Program-made: the position numbers and the translations under genes
From: Bacteroidales bacterium
GTDB taxonomy: Bacteria; Bacteroidota; Bacteroidia; Bacteroidales; B18-G4
Assembly: GCA_023145125.1 (NCBI GenBank)
Contig: JAGLEK010000198.1
Location: 1-5,801 of the forward strand
Direction of reading: 5' to 3'
Length of the DNA stretch: 5,801 nucleotides
Notes under the pieces: generated by a model
Seen by the model: only the letters and a program-made list of their open reading frames with translations
Database searches by the model: none
Told to the model about the DNA's origin: nothing
In this document: positions 5,789 to 5,801 of the stretch, one piece after another
Position numbering within the stretch: the first letter of the stretch is position 1
Layout: every line of letters starts with the position of its first letter

Positions 5789-5801
5789 CGAAGCGAAGCG
5801 A
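5789..5801. repeat. Start of a CGAAG tandem repeat at the window edge
   Basis: CGAAG is repeated twice and a third copy begins (CGA) at the last base, so the array may continue outside the window. The same pentamer forms one arm of the hairpin at 5735-5749. Confidence 0.5.

Noticed and set aside
1..5801. A new multi-gene defence, mobile or biosynthetic system
   Set aside because: The three genes are a central metabolic enzyme, a known type of flavoprotein and an exported propeller-like protein. No nuclease, transposase, reverse transcriptase, toxin or effector motif was found on either strand.

Overview
The window reads as ordinary chromosomal DNA from an anaerobic Bacteroidota (probably Bacteroidales-like) bacterium. 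The evidence is a single-chain pyruvate:ferredoxin oxidoreductase, no Shine-Dalgarno boxes before any of the three genes, and a TAnnTTTG-type -7 promoter element of the kind known from Bacteroides. The phylum assignment is an inference from style, not from a marker gene.

Layout. (1) Bases 4-1017, minus strand: a 337-residue dihydroorotate-dehydrogenase-like flavoprotein. It has the FMN-barrel motifs but no Cys or Ser at the position of the DHODH catalytic base. (2) Bases 1018-1255: a divergent, AT-rich intergenic region with a good promoter for the minus-strand gene, a small dyad over its predicted transcription start, and only weak promoter candidates for the plus-strand gene. (3) Bases 1256-4792, plus strand: a complete 1178-residue pyruvate:ferredoxin (flavodoxin) oxidoreductase (nifJ/PFOR) with all ThDP and iron-sulfur ligands in place. 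(4) Bases 4793-4950: a strong intrinsic terminator, then a cluster of three 12-bp GGGTTGCCAACC units (two direct, one inverted), then a probable promoter. (5) Bases 4951-5676, plus strand: a 241-residue exported protein that looks like a small beta-propeller, with no function recognised. (6) Bases 5677-5801: a non-coding tract of G-rich and short tandem repeats plus a hairpin, continuing to the window edge.

How the genes work together. PFOR is the central fermentative enzyme linking pyruvate to acetyl-CoA, CO2 and reduced ferredoxin. The divergent flavoprotein shares its regulatory region and could be a redox partner or accessory protein, but nothing in the sequence proves this. The exported protein is separated from nifJ by a terminator and its own candidate promoter, so it appears to be an independent unit. 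I found no defence system, mobile element with a transposase, CRISPR array or RNA gene. The points worth a second look are the active-site loss in the DHOD-like protein, the inverted-repeat cluster at 4854-4902, and the repeat tract at the right end.
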